The notes beneath the pieces are model-generated. The model did not search any database and was not told where the DNA came from. It saw only the letters and a list, made by a program, of their open reading frames with translations. A stretch of 35,865 nt of DNA from NCBI GenBank assembly GCA_964652155.1, contig CAZZBK010000048.1:1-35865 (forward strand), written 5' to 3'. Within the stretch, counting starts at the first letter, position 1; the number at the start of each line of letters is the position of its first letter. This document shows positions 16,171 through 24,415 of this stretch, piece after piece. Source of the stretch: CAZZBK01 sp964652155 (GTDB taxonomy: Bacteria > Planctomycetota > Planctomycetia > Pirellulales > PNKZ01). A program made the position numbers and the translations under genes.

Positions 16171-17441
16171 GTTCCACCGCTTTGTTAGCAACGCTCGACG
16201 CGCCGACCGACACGCCCAACCTGAGCGCGCTGAAGGTCGCGTACCTGGTCAATCAGTACCCTCAGCCGAGCCACAGTTTCATTCGCCGCGAGATGGCCGC
16301 GCTCGAGGCGCTCGGCGCGCAGGTCATCCGCTTTACGCTGCGACGCGGCACGACCCAGCTCGTCGATCCCCGCGATCAACTCGACGCCGAGCGGACCCGC
16401 GCCGTGCTCGACACAGGCGCTCTGGGCCTGCTCATCGCGACGATGAAAACGGCGATCGGGTCACCCGGTCGTTTTTGGAACACACTGGCGCTGGCGGTCA
16501 AGCTTGGCCGGCGATCGGATCGCGGGCTGCTTTTGCACTTGGTGTATCTCGCCGAGGCGTGCGTGCTGCTCAGGTGGCTCGCGCAAGCGAAGATTGCGCA
16601 CGTGCATGCCCATTTTGGCACCAATAGTACCACCGTGGCCATGTTCTGCCGATTGCTCGGCGGCCCCACGTACAGTTTCACGGTGCATGGTCCCGAGGAG
16701 TTTGACAAGAGCGAGTTCCTGCATCTGGGGACCAAAGTAGCGCACGGCGCGCTGGCCGTGACGGTCAGCGAATTTGGCCGGAGTCAATTGTGCCGTTGGG
16801 CCGCACTGGCCGATTGGCCCAAGATCCAAGTGGTGCATTGCGGCGTCGATGGGCTGTTCCATGACGCGCCGGTTGTGCCGCCCCCGAGCGAGCCACGATT
16901 GGTCTGCGTTGCCCGGCTGCATGAGCAGAAGGGGCTTCCCGTGCTGATCGAAGCAGCGGCTCGACTGAAACAAGCGGGGCGCAAGTTCCAGTTGAACGTC
17001 ATCGGCGACGGTCCGTTGCGCGAGCTGTTGCAACGGCAGATCGACGAACACGGCTTGAACCATGAGGTGCGGCTGCTTGGCTGGCGCAGCAACGACGACG
17101 TGCAGCGTGAGCTATTGGCATCGCGCGCGATGGTGTTGCCCAGCTTTGCCGAAGGGCTGCCGGTGGTCATCATGGAGGCGTTGGCCTTGCATCGCCCGGT
17201 GATCAGCAGCTACGTGGCGGGCATCCCGGAACTGGTCAAGCCCGGTGAGAATGGCTGGCTGGTGCCGGCCGGCGCGGTGGAGCCGCTCGTCGATGCCATG
17301 CGCGAAGCGCTCGATGCCGACGTCGAGACCCTCGCGCGATTGGGTCAGCACGGTGCAGAGTGCGTGGCGCGACAGCACAACGCGCTCGTCGAGGCCGGCA
17401 AGCTCGGCACGCACCTGCTCAACATCACTCACGGCTCATAG
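16167..17441 (+). CDS. GT4 glycosyltransferase (exopolysaccharide)
   Basis: This 424-residue GT-B fold protein starts at ATG 16167, overlapping the previous stop by ATGA; AAAGGAG lies upstream. The N-terminal domain has VAYLVNQYPQPSHSF, usual in exopolysaccharide GT4 enzymes, and HVHAHFGTN. The C-terminal donor domain holds LVCVARLHEQKG (start of the GT4 signature), NVIGDGPLR, LLGW, and an E-x7-E motif (E329, E337) in FAEGLPVVIMEAL. It is the last gene of the exopolysaccharide run and ends 11 bases before the end of a convergent dehydrogenase gene. Donor and acceptor are unknown. Confidence 0.9.
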   Translation: MSSTALLATLDAPTDTPNLSALKVAYLVNQYPQPSHSFIRREMAALEALGAQVIRFTLRRGTTQLVDPRDQLDAERTRAVLDTGALGLLIATMKTAIGSPGRFWNTLALAVKLGRRSDRGLLLHLVYLAEACVLLRWLAQAKIAHVHAHFGTNSTTVAMFCRLLGGPTYSFTVHGPEEFDKSEFLHLGTKVAHGALAVTVSEFGRSQLCRWAALADWPKIQVVHCGVDGLFHDAPVVPPPSEPRLVCVARLHEQKGLPVLIEAAARLKQAGRKFQLNVIGDGPLRELLQRQIDEHGLNHEVRLLGWRSNDDVQRELLASRAMVLPSFAEGLPVVIMEALALHRPVISSYVAGIPELVKPGENGWLVPAGAVEPLVDAMREALDADVETLARLGQHGAECVARQHNALVEAGKLGTHLLNITHGS

Positions 17442-17452
17442 AGTCGTGTCGG

Positions 17453-18436
17453 CTACCACTTCCAACCCTTGCGCAGGCTGTCGTTCACAATGCACCCGTC
17501 GGGCCACTGGCCACGGAACAGATTGACGAGGCACTCTGCGGCGAGTTGCCCCATCGCGTCGAGGGCCGTTTGATCGATGCCCCCCAGGTGCGGCGCGAAG
17601 ACGATGTTCTTGAACTTGAGCAGCGGGCTGTCCTTGGGCAATGGCTCGACCTTGCACACGTCGAGTCCCGCCGCCGAGAGTTGCCCGCTTTCCAGGGCTT
17701 GCATCAGCGCCGGCTCGTCGACCAGTCCGCCGCGCGAGGTGTTGAGCAATACCGCGCCGCGCTTCATCTTGGCCAGCGTTTGAGTGTTGATCAGATCGGT
17801 GGTTTCTTTCGTGCAGGGCATGTGCAGGCTGACGATGTCCGATTGCCGCAACAGCTCGTCGAGCGACATGAGTTGCACGCCCTGCTGGGCCGCAAAGGCC
17901 GCGTCGGCATAGGGGTCGTAGGCCAGGACCTTCAAGCCCAACCCTTGACAGCGACCGACCATCGCCTTGCCGATCCGGCCCAGGCCGACGAGCCCGATCG
18001 TGTTGCCCGCCAATCGGCGCGGGCAGTCGCGCCGCCAGATGCCCTGCCGCACCTCGCGATCGCGGGTGTGTGTGTCGCGGAACACGGCCGTGAGCAGCGC
18101 GATCGCCTGCTCGGCGACGCTATGCTCGTTGGTGCCGGGCGTAATCGCGATGGCGACACCGTGCTTGGTCGCGGCATTCACGTCGATCGCATCGTAGCCG
18201 ACGCCGACTCGGGCGACCGCGCGCAACTTGCTCCCCGCGAACACCTCGTCGTCGTACCGTTCGACACTCGCCAGCGTGCCGTCGATGCCTTGCAGCGCGC
18301 CGATCAGCTTCGACTTTTCGACCTGCGTGCAGTCGAAGGGGGGGAACACCAATTCGAATCCGGCGGCGTCGAGCACATCGCGCCACGGGCCTCGGCCTTG
18401 GGCATAAACGACGGGGGTTACCAAAATACGCGGCAT
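17453..18436 (-). CDS. D-2-hydroxyacid dehydrogenase (phosphoglycerate dehydrogenase-like)
   Basis: This 327-residue protein starts at ATG 18436, with a GAGAGAGA ribosome site just upstream; a longer frame to 18511 has no family support. The D-isomer-specific 2-hydroxyacid dehydrogenase signatures are intact: the NAD-binding GLVGLGRIGKA, the catalytic Arg in NTSRGGLVDE, Glu in DVCKVEPLP, and His in APHLGG. It lacks the C-terminal ACT or ASB regulatory domains of full serA products, so it is the short form and may act on a hydroxyacid other than 3-phosphoglycerate. An SDR gene lies 87 bases upstream on the same strand, which suggests a shared small catabolic step. Confidence 0.88.
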   Translation of the reverse strand: MPRILVTPVVYAQGRGPWRDVLDAAGFELVFPPFDCTQVEKSKLIGALQGIDGTLASVERYDDEVFAGSKLRAVARVGVGYDAIDVNAATKHGVAIAITPGTNEHSVAEQAIALLTAVFRDTHTRDREVRQGIWRRDCPRRLAGNTIGLVGLGRIGKAMVGRCQGLGLKVLAYDPYADAAFAAQQGVQLMSLDELLRQSDIVSLHMPCTKETTDLINTQTLAKMKRGAVLLNTSRGGLVDEPALMQALESGQLSAAGLDVCKVEPLPKDSPLLKFKNIVFAPHLGGIDQTALDAMGQLAAECLVNLFRGQWPDGCIVNDSLRKGWKW

Positions 18437-18523
18437 AATCTCTCTCTCGGCGGGAAAAAAGTCGGCGGCGGTCGAAACGACCGTTCTACCCCCTGAGCGG
18501 CGAAGCTTCAAGCGGCGCGGGCA

Positions 18524-19321
18524 TTATGTGCCCCGCACGCCTTGCAGCACGGCGTCGGTGATGATCGCGCCGGCGTCGCAGACCAGCGTGTGGCCGGTGA
18601 CGAGGCTGCTCAGGGTGATCAGACTGACAATCGCGGCGGCGATATCGTCGGGGCGGCAGGCACGTTGCAGCGGCACGGCACGCTCGTACTGTTGCTTGGC
18701 CGAGTCGTAGCGCTCGTTGAGTCCGCGCTGCATCCATTCTCCTTCGACGAACCCTGGCGCGACGGCGTTCACGCGGACCCGAGGACCCATGACCCGCGCC
18801 AAGGCGACGGTGAGCGAGATGACGGCGGCTTTGGAAATTCCATACGGGATCGAGCTGCCGCTGGCCTGGATGCCGGCGATGCTCGCGAGGTTAATGATCG
18901 AGCCGCCGCCGCTGCGGTCGATCGCCGGGAACGCGGCCCGGGCCATGTGAAAGGTCCCCAGTACATTGACGTCGAGAATGCTATGCCAATCGTCGTCGGT
19001 CACTCGGTCCAGCTCGGCATGGGGGATGAACCGGGTGAGGCCGGCGTTGTTCACCAAGGCGTGCAAGCCACCGAAGCGCGTGGTGACCGTCTCGACCGCT
19101 TGGCGACACTGGTCATCGCAGGTGACATCGCAAGGGACAGCAAGCGTGTCGAGGCCGAGCTTGGCGACCTCGGCGGCCGACTGTTGCGTGATCGCCTCGG
19201 TTTGTGGGAGGTAGGTGAGCGCGACGCGGTAGCCGGCTTGGGAGAGTCGGCGGGCCGTGGCGAGGCCGATGCCGGTCCCTCCTCCGGTGATCAGGGCGAC
19301 GGGGGCAGCGGTGCTGGACAT
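18524..19321 (-). CDS. SDR-family oxidoreductase (3-ketoacyl reductase-like)
   Basis: This 265-residue classical short-chain dehydrogenase starts at ATG 19321, supported by GGAGG nine bases upstream; the frame extends to 19453 but without family residues. It has the cofactor motif TGGGTGIG, the structural NNAG, an active-site Ser in LASIAG, and Y-G-I-S-K (Tyr and Lys of the catalytic triad). The C-terminal G-x-x-L-V-C-D-A-G replaces the usual VDGG. Threonine-rich strand ends suggest NADP(H), but this is inference. It lies upstream of a hydroxyacid dehydrogenase on the same strand and is divergent from dapF. Confidence 0.88.
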   Translation of the reverse strand: MSSTAAPVALITGGGTGIGLATARRLSQAGYRVALTYLPQTEAITQQSAAEVAKLGLDTLAVPCDVTCDDQCRQAVETVTTRFGGLHALVNNAGLTRFIPHAELDRVTDDDWHSILDVNVLGTFHMARAAFPAIDRSGGGSIINLASIAGIQASGSSIPYGISKAAVISLTVALARVMGPRVRVNAVAPGFVEGEWMQRGLNERYDSAKQQYERAVPLQRACRPDDIAAAIVSLITLSSLVTGHTLVCDAGAIITDAVLQGVRGT

Positions 19322-19411
19322 GGTGAGTATTTCCTCCGAGTGACTGCATGTCATGTTGCTGGCTGGTTTTAACGAGGCTTGCGCGGCGCTTGAGCGCGGG
19401 CGACCATCGGA

Positions 19412-19450
19412 AGCCCGGCGTTTCCCGGCCTCGCGTTGCTCGCCGGGGCT
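19412..19450. repeat. Imperfect GC-rich inverted repeat in the SDR/dapF divergent gap
   Basis: AGCCCGGCG (19412-19420) pairs with CGCCGGGGCT (19441-19450) with one bulged base across a 20-base loop. It lies between the two divergent starts. Whether it is a dispersed repeat or a regulatory site is unknown. Confidence 0.4.
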
Positions 19451-19520
19451 CATAAGGTTCGCAGATGTCTATAACGCATCAGTGCCCCTCACGCTAGCAT
19501 GCCGCGGCGGCAGTTGTGGT

Positions 19521-19549
19521 TTAACTCGACGCCCTTTGTGGCGTACAAT
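19521..19549 (+). promoter_or_regulatory. Probable sigma70-type promoter of dapF
   Basis: TTAACT (19521-19526, 4/6 to the -35) and TACAAT (19544-19549, 5/6 to the -10) are 17 bases apart. They lie 35 bases before the dapF ATG. Spacing and position fit a housekeeping promoter. Confidence 0.5.
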
Positions 19550-19584
19550 GACGGCCTGACCTTGAAGAGCAACGGGAGTCATTC

Positions 19585-20463
19585 ATGCGGTTCACAAAAA
19601 TGCAGGGGGCGGGCAACGACTATGTCTACGTCGATTGCTTCGCCGAGACGATGCCGGCCGATCCGGCCGCCTTGGCCCAGGTGATTGCCGATCGGCACTA
19701 CGGTGTTGGCGGCGACGGGATGATCCTGATCTGTCCGTCGAGCGTGGCCGACGCGCGGATGCGGATGTTCAATGCCGACGGCAGCGAGAGCGAGATGTGC
19801 GGCAACGGTGTCCGCTGTGTCGCCAAATACGTGTACGATCATGGCATCGCCAAGAAAAGCACGCTCAAGATCGAGACGGGGCGCGGCGTGTTGACGCTCG
19901 AGGTCGAAGAGCGCGACGGCCGCGCGCGGCGCGTCAAGGTCGACATGGGAGAACCGATCCTTGAGTCGGTCAAGATCCCCACGACACTCTCGGGCGAGCG
20001 TGTCGTGGACGTACCCCTTGCTACGCTCGGTGTGCCGATCACGGGCGATTGGGTGAGAAACGTGCAACTCGACCCGCGCGCCACCTGTGTGTCGATGGGC
20101 AACCCGCACGTGGTGATTTACTGCCGCGACGTGGCGGGGGTGCCGCTGGAGACGATCGGCCCGCTGCTCGAGAATGCGCCGGTGTTTCCCAAGCGGATCA
20201 ACGTACATTTGGTGCAGATCCATTCGCCGGGCGAGGTCACGATGCGCACCTGGGAGCGCGGCAGCGGCATCACGCTGGCCTGCGGCACGGGAGCCAGCGC
20301 GGTGTGTGTGGCCGGCGTGCTCACGAAGCGAAACGATCGCCAGATCCTCGCTCATTTGCCCGGCGGCGATTTGCAGCTGCATTGGGCCGACAACAACCAC
20401 GTGTTTATGACCGGTCCGGCCGTCGAGTCGTTCAGCGGCGAGTGGACCGGCGGCAAGGATTAA
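19585..20463 (+). CDS. dapF: Diaminopimelate epimerase
   Basis: This 292-residue cytoplasmic enzyme interconverts LL- and meso-diaminopimelate, the last step before meso-DAP is used for peptidoglycan and for lysine. The N-terminus MRFTKMQGAGNDY is the family hallmark. Both active-site cysteines are present: C72 in EMCGNGVRC and C233 in LACGTGASA. The length is slightly above the usual 275. GGGAG precedes the ATG. A matching promoter lies upstream, and a triple-hairpin repeat follows before the acyltransferase gene. Confidence 0.97.
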   Translation: MRFTKMQGAGNDYVYVDCFAETMPADPAALAQVIADRHYGVGGDGMILICPSSVADARMRMFNADGSESEMCGNGVRCVAKYVYDHGIAKKSTLKIETGRGVLTLEVEERDGRARRVKVDMGEPILESVKIPTTLSGERVVDVPLATLGVPITGDWVRNVQLDPRATCVSMGNPHVVIYCRDVAGVPLETIGPLLENAPVFPKRINVHLVQIHSPGEVTMRTWERGSGITLACGTGASAVCVAGVLTKRNDRQILAHLPGGDLQLHWADNNHVFMTGPAVESFSGEWTGGKD

Positions 20464-20484
20464 CGTGAGGACTGCAATGGGTAG

Positions 20485-20588
20485 CCCCGACAACTTGTTG
20501 TCGGGGGCGCGGTAGCGACAAGAGGCTTACCGTATCGCGCATCGTGAGCCTCTTGTGACTACGTCACCCGGACAACGAGTTGTCCGGG
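20485..20588. repeat. Composite triple-hairpin element
   Basis: Three palindromes lie in a row: CCCCGACAAC/GTTGTCGGGG (20485-20506, 2-base loop), CAAGAGGCTTAC/GTGAGCCTCTTG (20519-20555, one G-T pair), and CCCGGACAAC/GTTGTCCGGG (20567-20588, 2-base loop). The outer two are variants of one sequence. The element fills the gap between dapF and the acyltransferase gene and looks like a dispersed REP/BIME-type repeat. Confidence 0.75.
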
Positions 20589-20635
20589 CCACCCAAGACA
20601 TCAGAAACAACGACCATCTCCCGGCAAGGACGCCC

Positions 20636-21418
20636 ATGAAACTTAACCAACCGTGGCTCATCAAAACGGCCGGGCTCCTAAGCTCGGCGATGATTCGTGC
20701 CTACATGTCGACACTCGACTATCGGGTCGCGTTCTACGATCCGACGGTGTACCCCTCACATCCCGAGTGCCACGGCCAAAAGATCTATCTGTTTTGGCAT
20801 GAGTACATCCTGCCGCCGGTGTACATCTGCGGACACTTGAACGTCTCGATGCTGCTAAGTCGACACACCGACGCCGAGATCCTCAGCCGAGTCGCTCTGC
20901 ACACGGGCTTTGGCACCGTGCGAGGCTCGACGAATCGCGGCAACACGGCGGCGCTCAAGGAGCTGTTCGATCTGGCCGAGACGATGAACCTGACCATTAC
21001 GCCCGACGGCCCGCGCGGCCCACGCCGCAGCATGGCGCAGGGGGCCATTTACCTGGCCTCGCGGTTGCAGATCCCGATCGTTTGCTTGGGGCTGGGGCTC
21101 GACCGACCCTGGCGGTTACGCAGCTGGGATCGCTTTGCCATTCCGCGACCATTCTCGCGCGTCCGGGCAGTCACGGGTCCACAGCTCCATATTCCCGAAA
21201 ACCTCTCCCGCGACGGGATCGAGCATTATCGCGGCGAGGTCGAGCGGCTGTTGAATCGCTTGACGCTCGAAGCCGAGGCCTGGGCCGAGTCGCGCACGAC
21301 GAAACGCGAGGAGCAGTCGGTGGCTCCGCGCCACGACGACCGCATGCGGGCCTGGCGATTCGATCCTCCGCACGCGTCGCCGCAACCGTACGCGCCACCC
21401 TGGGCCGACGCTGCCTAA
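20636..21418 (+). CDS. DUF374-type lysophospholipid acyltransferase family protein
   Basis: This 260-residue protein starts at ATG 20636 with AAGGA seven bases upstream; an upstream in-frame start at 20555 falls inside the hairpin element and is rejected. The DUF374/LPLAT features are FWHEY (H55, likely catalytic) near the N-terminus, GFGTVRGSTNRG near residue 101, and ITPDGPRGPRRSMAQGA near 123, which is the typical acyl-acceptor block. An N-terminal hydrophobic helix suggests peripheral membrane attachment. DUF374 proteins are related to lipid A acyltransferases, so a role in outer-membrane lipid assembly is likely, though the acceptor is not shown. It ends 7 bases from a convergent gene. 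Confidence 0.85.
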   Translation: MKLNQPWLIKTAGLLSSAMIRAYMSTLDYRVAFYDPTVYPSHPECHGQKIYLFWHEYILPPVYICGHLNVSMLLSRHTDAEILSRVALHTGFGTVRGSTNRGNTAALKELFDLAETMNLTITPDGPRGPRRSMAQGAIYLASRLQIPIVCLGLGLDRPWRLRSWDRFAIPRPFSRVRAVTGPQLHIPENLSRDGIEHYRGEVERLLNRLTLEAEAWAESRTTKREEQSVAPRHDDRMRAWRFDPPHASPQPYAPPWADAA

Positions 21419-21425
21419 GCGAGCC

Positions 21426-23933
21426 TTATTTGCCCGCCGCGTTCACGCGCCCTTGCGGCATGTCGATCCGCGCCCAGAACAGGTGCCGCCGATCACCTCG
21501 CGTTCGCAGGTCGTCCAAGATCACGCTCACGCTGGGCTCGATGAACCGGTTCCCCGTGTTGAGCTGCTTGCCTTTGACATTGACGCTAATCGGGCGATCA
21601 AAGTCGACCAACTCCGGGGCCAGCCACACCGTCACTTCGCCGGCGCCGCTGGTAATATGCACGCCGTTGGTGGCCGTGATGGTCGCGACCGTCTGCACGG
21701 GGATGGTGCCTGGCGCGGGGGGCCAAACGTTCGGGGGCACCACCGATTTGCTAGGCAGGCTGCTGAGTTCGACCCACCAGAAGAAATGATCGCTGCTGCG
21801 GAGCGATTTGGCCGTGTACTTTTTGGGGAAGAAATCGCGACGGTAGCGCGACATCCAGTCGAACAGCCGCAGGATTTCGTCCGAAAAATGCTCGCTGCCG
21901 CGCCCCTGAAACTCGACCACCGAGAGGTTGAAGCCATTGGTGAAGTACTTGTCGAGCAGGGTCGAGTTGCGGATCATTTTGTCGCCGTCGAGTTCGCCCA
22001 TCACCAGATACAAAGGGACGCGCGAGGCATTGTCGTCGTAGAACTTCACAAAGCGATCGGCGACCGCGCAGAAGCCGATGGCCCCGGCCCACAGGTCGGG
22101 ATGCGAGGCCGCCAGGTCCCACACGCCATCGCCCCCCATGCCGTGACCGGTCAGATAGACGCGGTCCGTGTCGATGGCGAAGCGACGCGCGGCGTCGCGC
22201 AGCGCGTTGAGCACGATCGCATGCTCCTCGGGCGAGTGGTTGTACTCCGCCTGATGCTCCTTACCCCAGGCCGGGGCAATCACGATATAGCCCTGCCGCG
22301 AGGCCTGTCCGTAACGGACACCGTCGGGCGCGCGGGCACCCGACCACCAGTCGATCTGCTGCAACGGGCTCGTATACGAACTGTGCAACGTGACGATCGT
22401 CGGATACAGCCTGTGCGGGTCATACTCGGGGGGCAACTGCACGTAGTACGTCGCGGCCGGTAGGCCGGGGCCAATTTCAATCGTCAGCTTGAACAAGCCC
22501 GGCTCTTTCTCGACCGGCTCACCCGCTTCGATCAGCGGCTTCATGTGACCGATCAGCTTGGCGATCATTGCCGGGGTGCCCCCTTCGCGATTGCGAATCG
22601 CCTCGGCCAGTTGATCCCGCTTGGGACTGATCGGTTCGGCAACATACTGCCGCACCAAGTCGCGGGCTTCGAGCAGCGACACCGCCAGCGGCAAGTTGCG
22701 GGTCGCGTCGTTGGTGCCGATGAGCCAACCGCTCGCGGCCAGCGCCAATTTGTCGTCCACCGTGAGCGTGTCGTCGTCGAGAAACTGCTTATACGCGGCC
22801 AGCCGGTTGAGCGTGTTCAGACTCAGTTCTTGCTTCAACTCGTCGAGCAGTGCGCGGAGCGCATTGAGGTACTTGGTCGTCTTGAGCTGCGCCAGTTGTT
22901 CCTCGATCCGCTTGAGGAGCATTTCGCCCTGCATACGATCCTGTTGATACTCGCCCAGCGATTGCGAGACGCTTTGCAGCACCTCGCCCGCCACGTTCTC
23001 GCTCGGAAAGCTGCTGAGCATGTCGATGGCCAGGCGATGTTGACCGGCGTCGCGACGGGTGCGAATCTCGCTCAAAATGCGCTGCGCGTACATTTGCCGC
23101 AGCTTGAGCAGCAGCGGCTCGAAGTTGGCTGCCTCGGTTGGGTTGACCTGAATCAACTCGCGAAGCCGCTGCTCGGCTTGTCGCACCAGATCGCTTTGCA
23201 GGTAAAACCGGACCACGGCCAATCGCAGTCGTTCGCGGTCTTTCGGGTCAGCCTTCTCGACCATGTTCTTCAAGATCGCGTCGAGTTGGTCGAGCGGAAT
23301 GCTGCTGGTGGCCAGCCGGGTCTCCCATTGATAGGCAAACTTGCCTTGTAGGTTCACCGTTTCGAGTTTGGCCCAATGGGGTGTCAGCAGCGTGACACCC
23401 TGAATAAAATTCATGTCACCCTGGTGCGTGACCATCGTCACCTTGCGACGGCCGAACTCGTCGAATGCGCCGATCATGCTGAGCGGCCCGACGCTGGCCA
23501 CCCGATTCAGGCCGCGGACCACGGGCTGCGTCAGCTTGAACCGCTCGATGTTTTCCGGCGGCGGTGTGTGGATGGCGGTCACCGACCGTTTGGGGACATA
23601 GGTCCGTCGCAACTCGTCATCGCAGACCAAGATGGGCTTGATGTCGACCCCTTCCTTGGAAACGCGTGTGTTGAGCCCCTCGGCCATCGAACCCAACTGG
23701 GTCAGCGAACCTTCGATCTGGCGACCATCTTTGAGGACCATTTGATCGGCCAGCAATGGGCGACCGAGGCCGACGACGAGCGTCAGGCCCACGAGCAGCG
23801 CGCGAGCGAACCAAACAGGTGAAACAGTCCTGGAGATCAACTTCAACTCGTCGGCAGGTGGTTCGTGGTCGAGAGCGTTTGGCGATGTCTCTATTGTCCC
23901 CTCGCCGGGCCGAGTGTCAAACTCGGGCCGCAT
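21426..23933 (-). CDS. Large exported alpha/beta-hydrolase-like protein, nucleophile Ser replaced by Gly
   Basis: Taken from the ATG at 23933, the protein has 835 residues; an alternative TTG start at 23990 adds 19 residues. A hydrophobic segment at about 40-61, ending LLADQ, looks like a signal sequence or anchor placed unusually far from the start. A small KDGRQIEG beta module follows, as seen in other planctomycete exported proteins. A long alpha-helical, TPR-like region covers about 190-480. An alpha/beta-hydrolase domain covers about 490-745. Its nucleophile elbow reads T-G-H-G-M-G-G, where the usual Ser is Gly598 (codon GGC, 22140-22142). A likely acid (GELDGDK) and His (GSEHFSDE) remain. 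A beta-rich C-terminal domain closes the protein. Enzyme activity is therefore doubtful; it may be a binding protein. It is divergent from the 77-residue gene. Confidence 0.78.
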   Translation of the reverse strand: MRPEFDTRPGEGTIETSPNALDHEPPADELKLISRTVSPVWFARALLVGLTLVVGLGRPLLADQMVLKDGRQIEGSLTQLGSMAEGLNTRVSKEGVDIKPILVCDDELRRTYVPKRSVTAIHTPPPENIERFKLTQPVVRGLNRVASVGPLSMIGAFDEFGRRKVTMVTHQGDMNFIQGVTLLTPHWAKLETVNLQGKFAYQWETRLATSSIPLDQLDAILKNMVEKADPKDRERLRLAVVRFYLQSDLVRQAEQRLRELIQVNPTEAANFEPLLLKLRQMYAQRILSEIRTRRDAGQHRLAIDMLSSFPSENVAGEVLQSVSQSLGEYQQDRMQGEMLLKRIEEQLAQLKTTKYLNALRALLDELKQELSLNTLNRLAAYKQFLDDDTLTVDDKLALAASGWLIGTNDATRNLPLAVSLLEARDLVRQYVAEPISPKRDQLAEAIRNREGGTPAMIAKLIGHMKPLIEAGEPVEKEPGLFKLTIEIGPGLPAATYYVQLPPEYDPHRLYPTIVTLHSSYTSPLQQIDWWSGARAPDGVRYGQASRQGYIVIAPAWGKEHQAEYNHSPEEHAIVLNALRDAARRFAIDTDRVYLTGHGMGGDGVWDLAASHPDLWAGAIGFCAVADRFVKFYDDNASRVPLYLVMGELDGDKMIRNSTLLDKYFTNGFNLSVVEFQGRGSEHFSDEILRLFDWMSRYRRDFFPKKYTAKSLRSSDHFFWWVELSSLPSKSVVPPNVWPPAPGTIPVQTVATITATNGVHITSGAGEVTVWLAPELVDFDRPISVNVKGKQLNTGNRFIEPSVSVILDDLRTRGDRRHLFWARIDMPQGRVNAAGK

Positions 23934-23962
23934 GGTGCGCTCAGGTGTTAAAGTTGCTACAA

Positions 23963-23991
23963 TTGACACCACCCCACGGGGACTTAACAAT
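23963..23991 (+). promoter_or_regulatory. Probable sigma70-type promoter of the 77-residue gene
   Basis: A perfect -35 TTGACA (23963-23968) is followed after 17 bases by AACAAT (23986-23991, 4/6 to the -10), 45 bases before the ATG at 24037. A hairpin in the leader (23992-24011, GAAGGCCC/GGGCCCCTTC with a 2-base bulge) follows the predicted start of transcription. Confidence 0.45.
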
Positions 23992-24036
23992 GAAGGCCCA
24001 AGGGCCCCTTCGACCCGACAGGACCGCGCTTAAAAA

Positions 24037-24270
24037 ATGAACCTGCAACGCGTGCAAACGATCCTGCTGGGCAAGGTGCTGCTGCTTCCTTTGGCGATTT
24101 TGATCGTCCTGGGGGCGGGGCAACTCCTTGCCGTGATGGGCGATCAGCACGGTCAACTGTGGTTCCGGCGGCTCGCCATGCTCGGCGGCTGCGTCTGGAT
24201 TCTCGATGTCGTGGCTCTGCTCGCGCTGTTGGCGGCCCTGTCGCTCGGCTGCTGCCGCGAGAACAAATAA
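24037..24270 (+). CDS. Small two-helix membrane protein, unknown function
   Basis: This 77-residue protein is not recognised. Two hydrophobic segments, about residues 12-33 and 47-69, are separated by a short polar loop (GDQHGQLWFRR). A short C-terminal tail contains CC. A good promoter upstream, a consistent ATG with AGGA about 12 bases before it, and a hairpin directly after the TAA stop all support a real gene. It lies between a divergent exported hydrolase-like gene and the FHA-sigma54 activator gene. The topology is probably hairpin-like, with both ends on one side of the membrane. Confidence 0.65.
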   Translation: MNLQRVQTILLGKVLLLPLAILIVLGAGQLLAVMGDQHGQLWFRRLAMLGGCVWILDVVALLALLAALSLGCCRENK

Positions 24271-24298
24271 CGAGCCGGGGGCTCACGCCCCCGGCTCG
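24271..24298. repeat. Palindromic repeat, GAGCCGGGG class, directly after a stop codon
   Basis: CGAGCCGGGGG (24271-24281) pairs perfectly with CCCCCGGCTCG (24288-24298) over a 6-base loop CTCACG. It begins on the base after the TAA of the 77-residue gene, so it could stabilise or end that transcript, but no T-tract follows. It is the sister of the copy at 192-220. Confidence 0.75.
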
Positions 24299-24415
24299 GA
24301 TGTTTCCGGAACTCTGGTCTCCAGTCTCGTGTGCGAATCGGCTTGCAGCACCTAGCTGCCGCCAGATAAGGTAGGAGTCAGGGAAAGTTTTGCCCGTCGC
24401 TCGTCTGGCTGTTCC

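Noticed and set aside
17453..19321. Dehydrogenase pair as part of the exopolysaccharide locus (nucleotide-sugar synthesis)
   Set aside because: They are on the opposite strand, and the motifs are of D-2-hydroxyacid dehydrogenases and general SDRs, not of UDP-sugar dehydrogenases or epimerases.
20555..20635. Earlier start for the acyltransferase
   Set aside because: It lies in the triple-hairpin repeat. ATG 20636 has AAGGA at good spacing and gives a normal DUF374 N-terminus.
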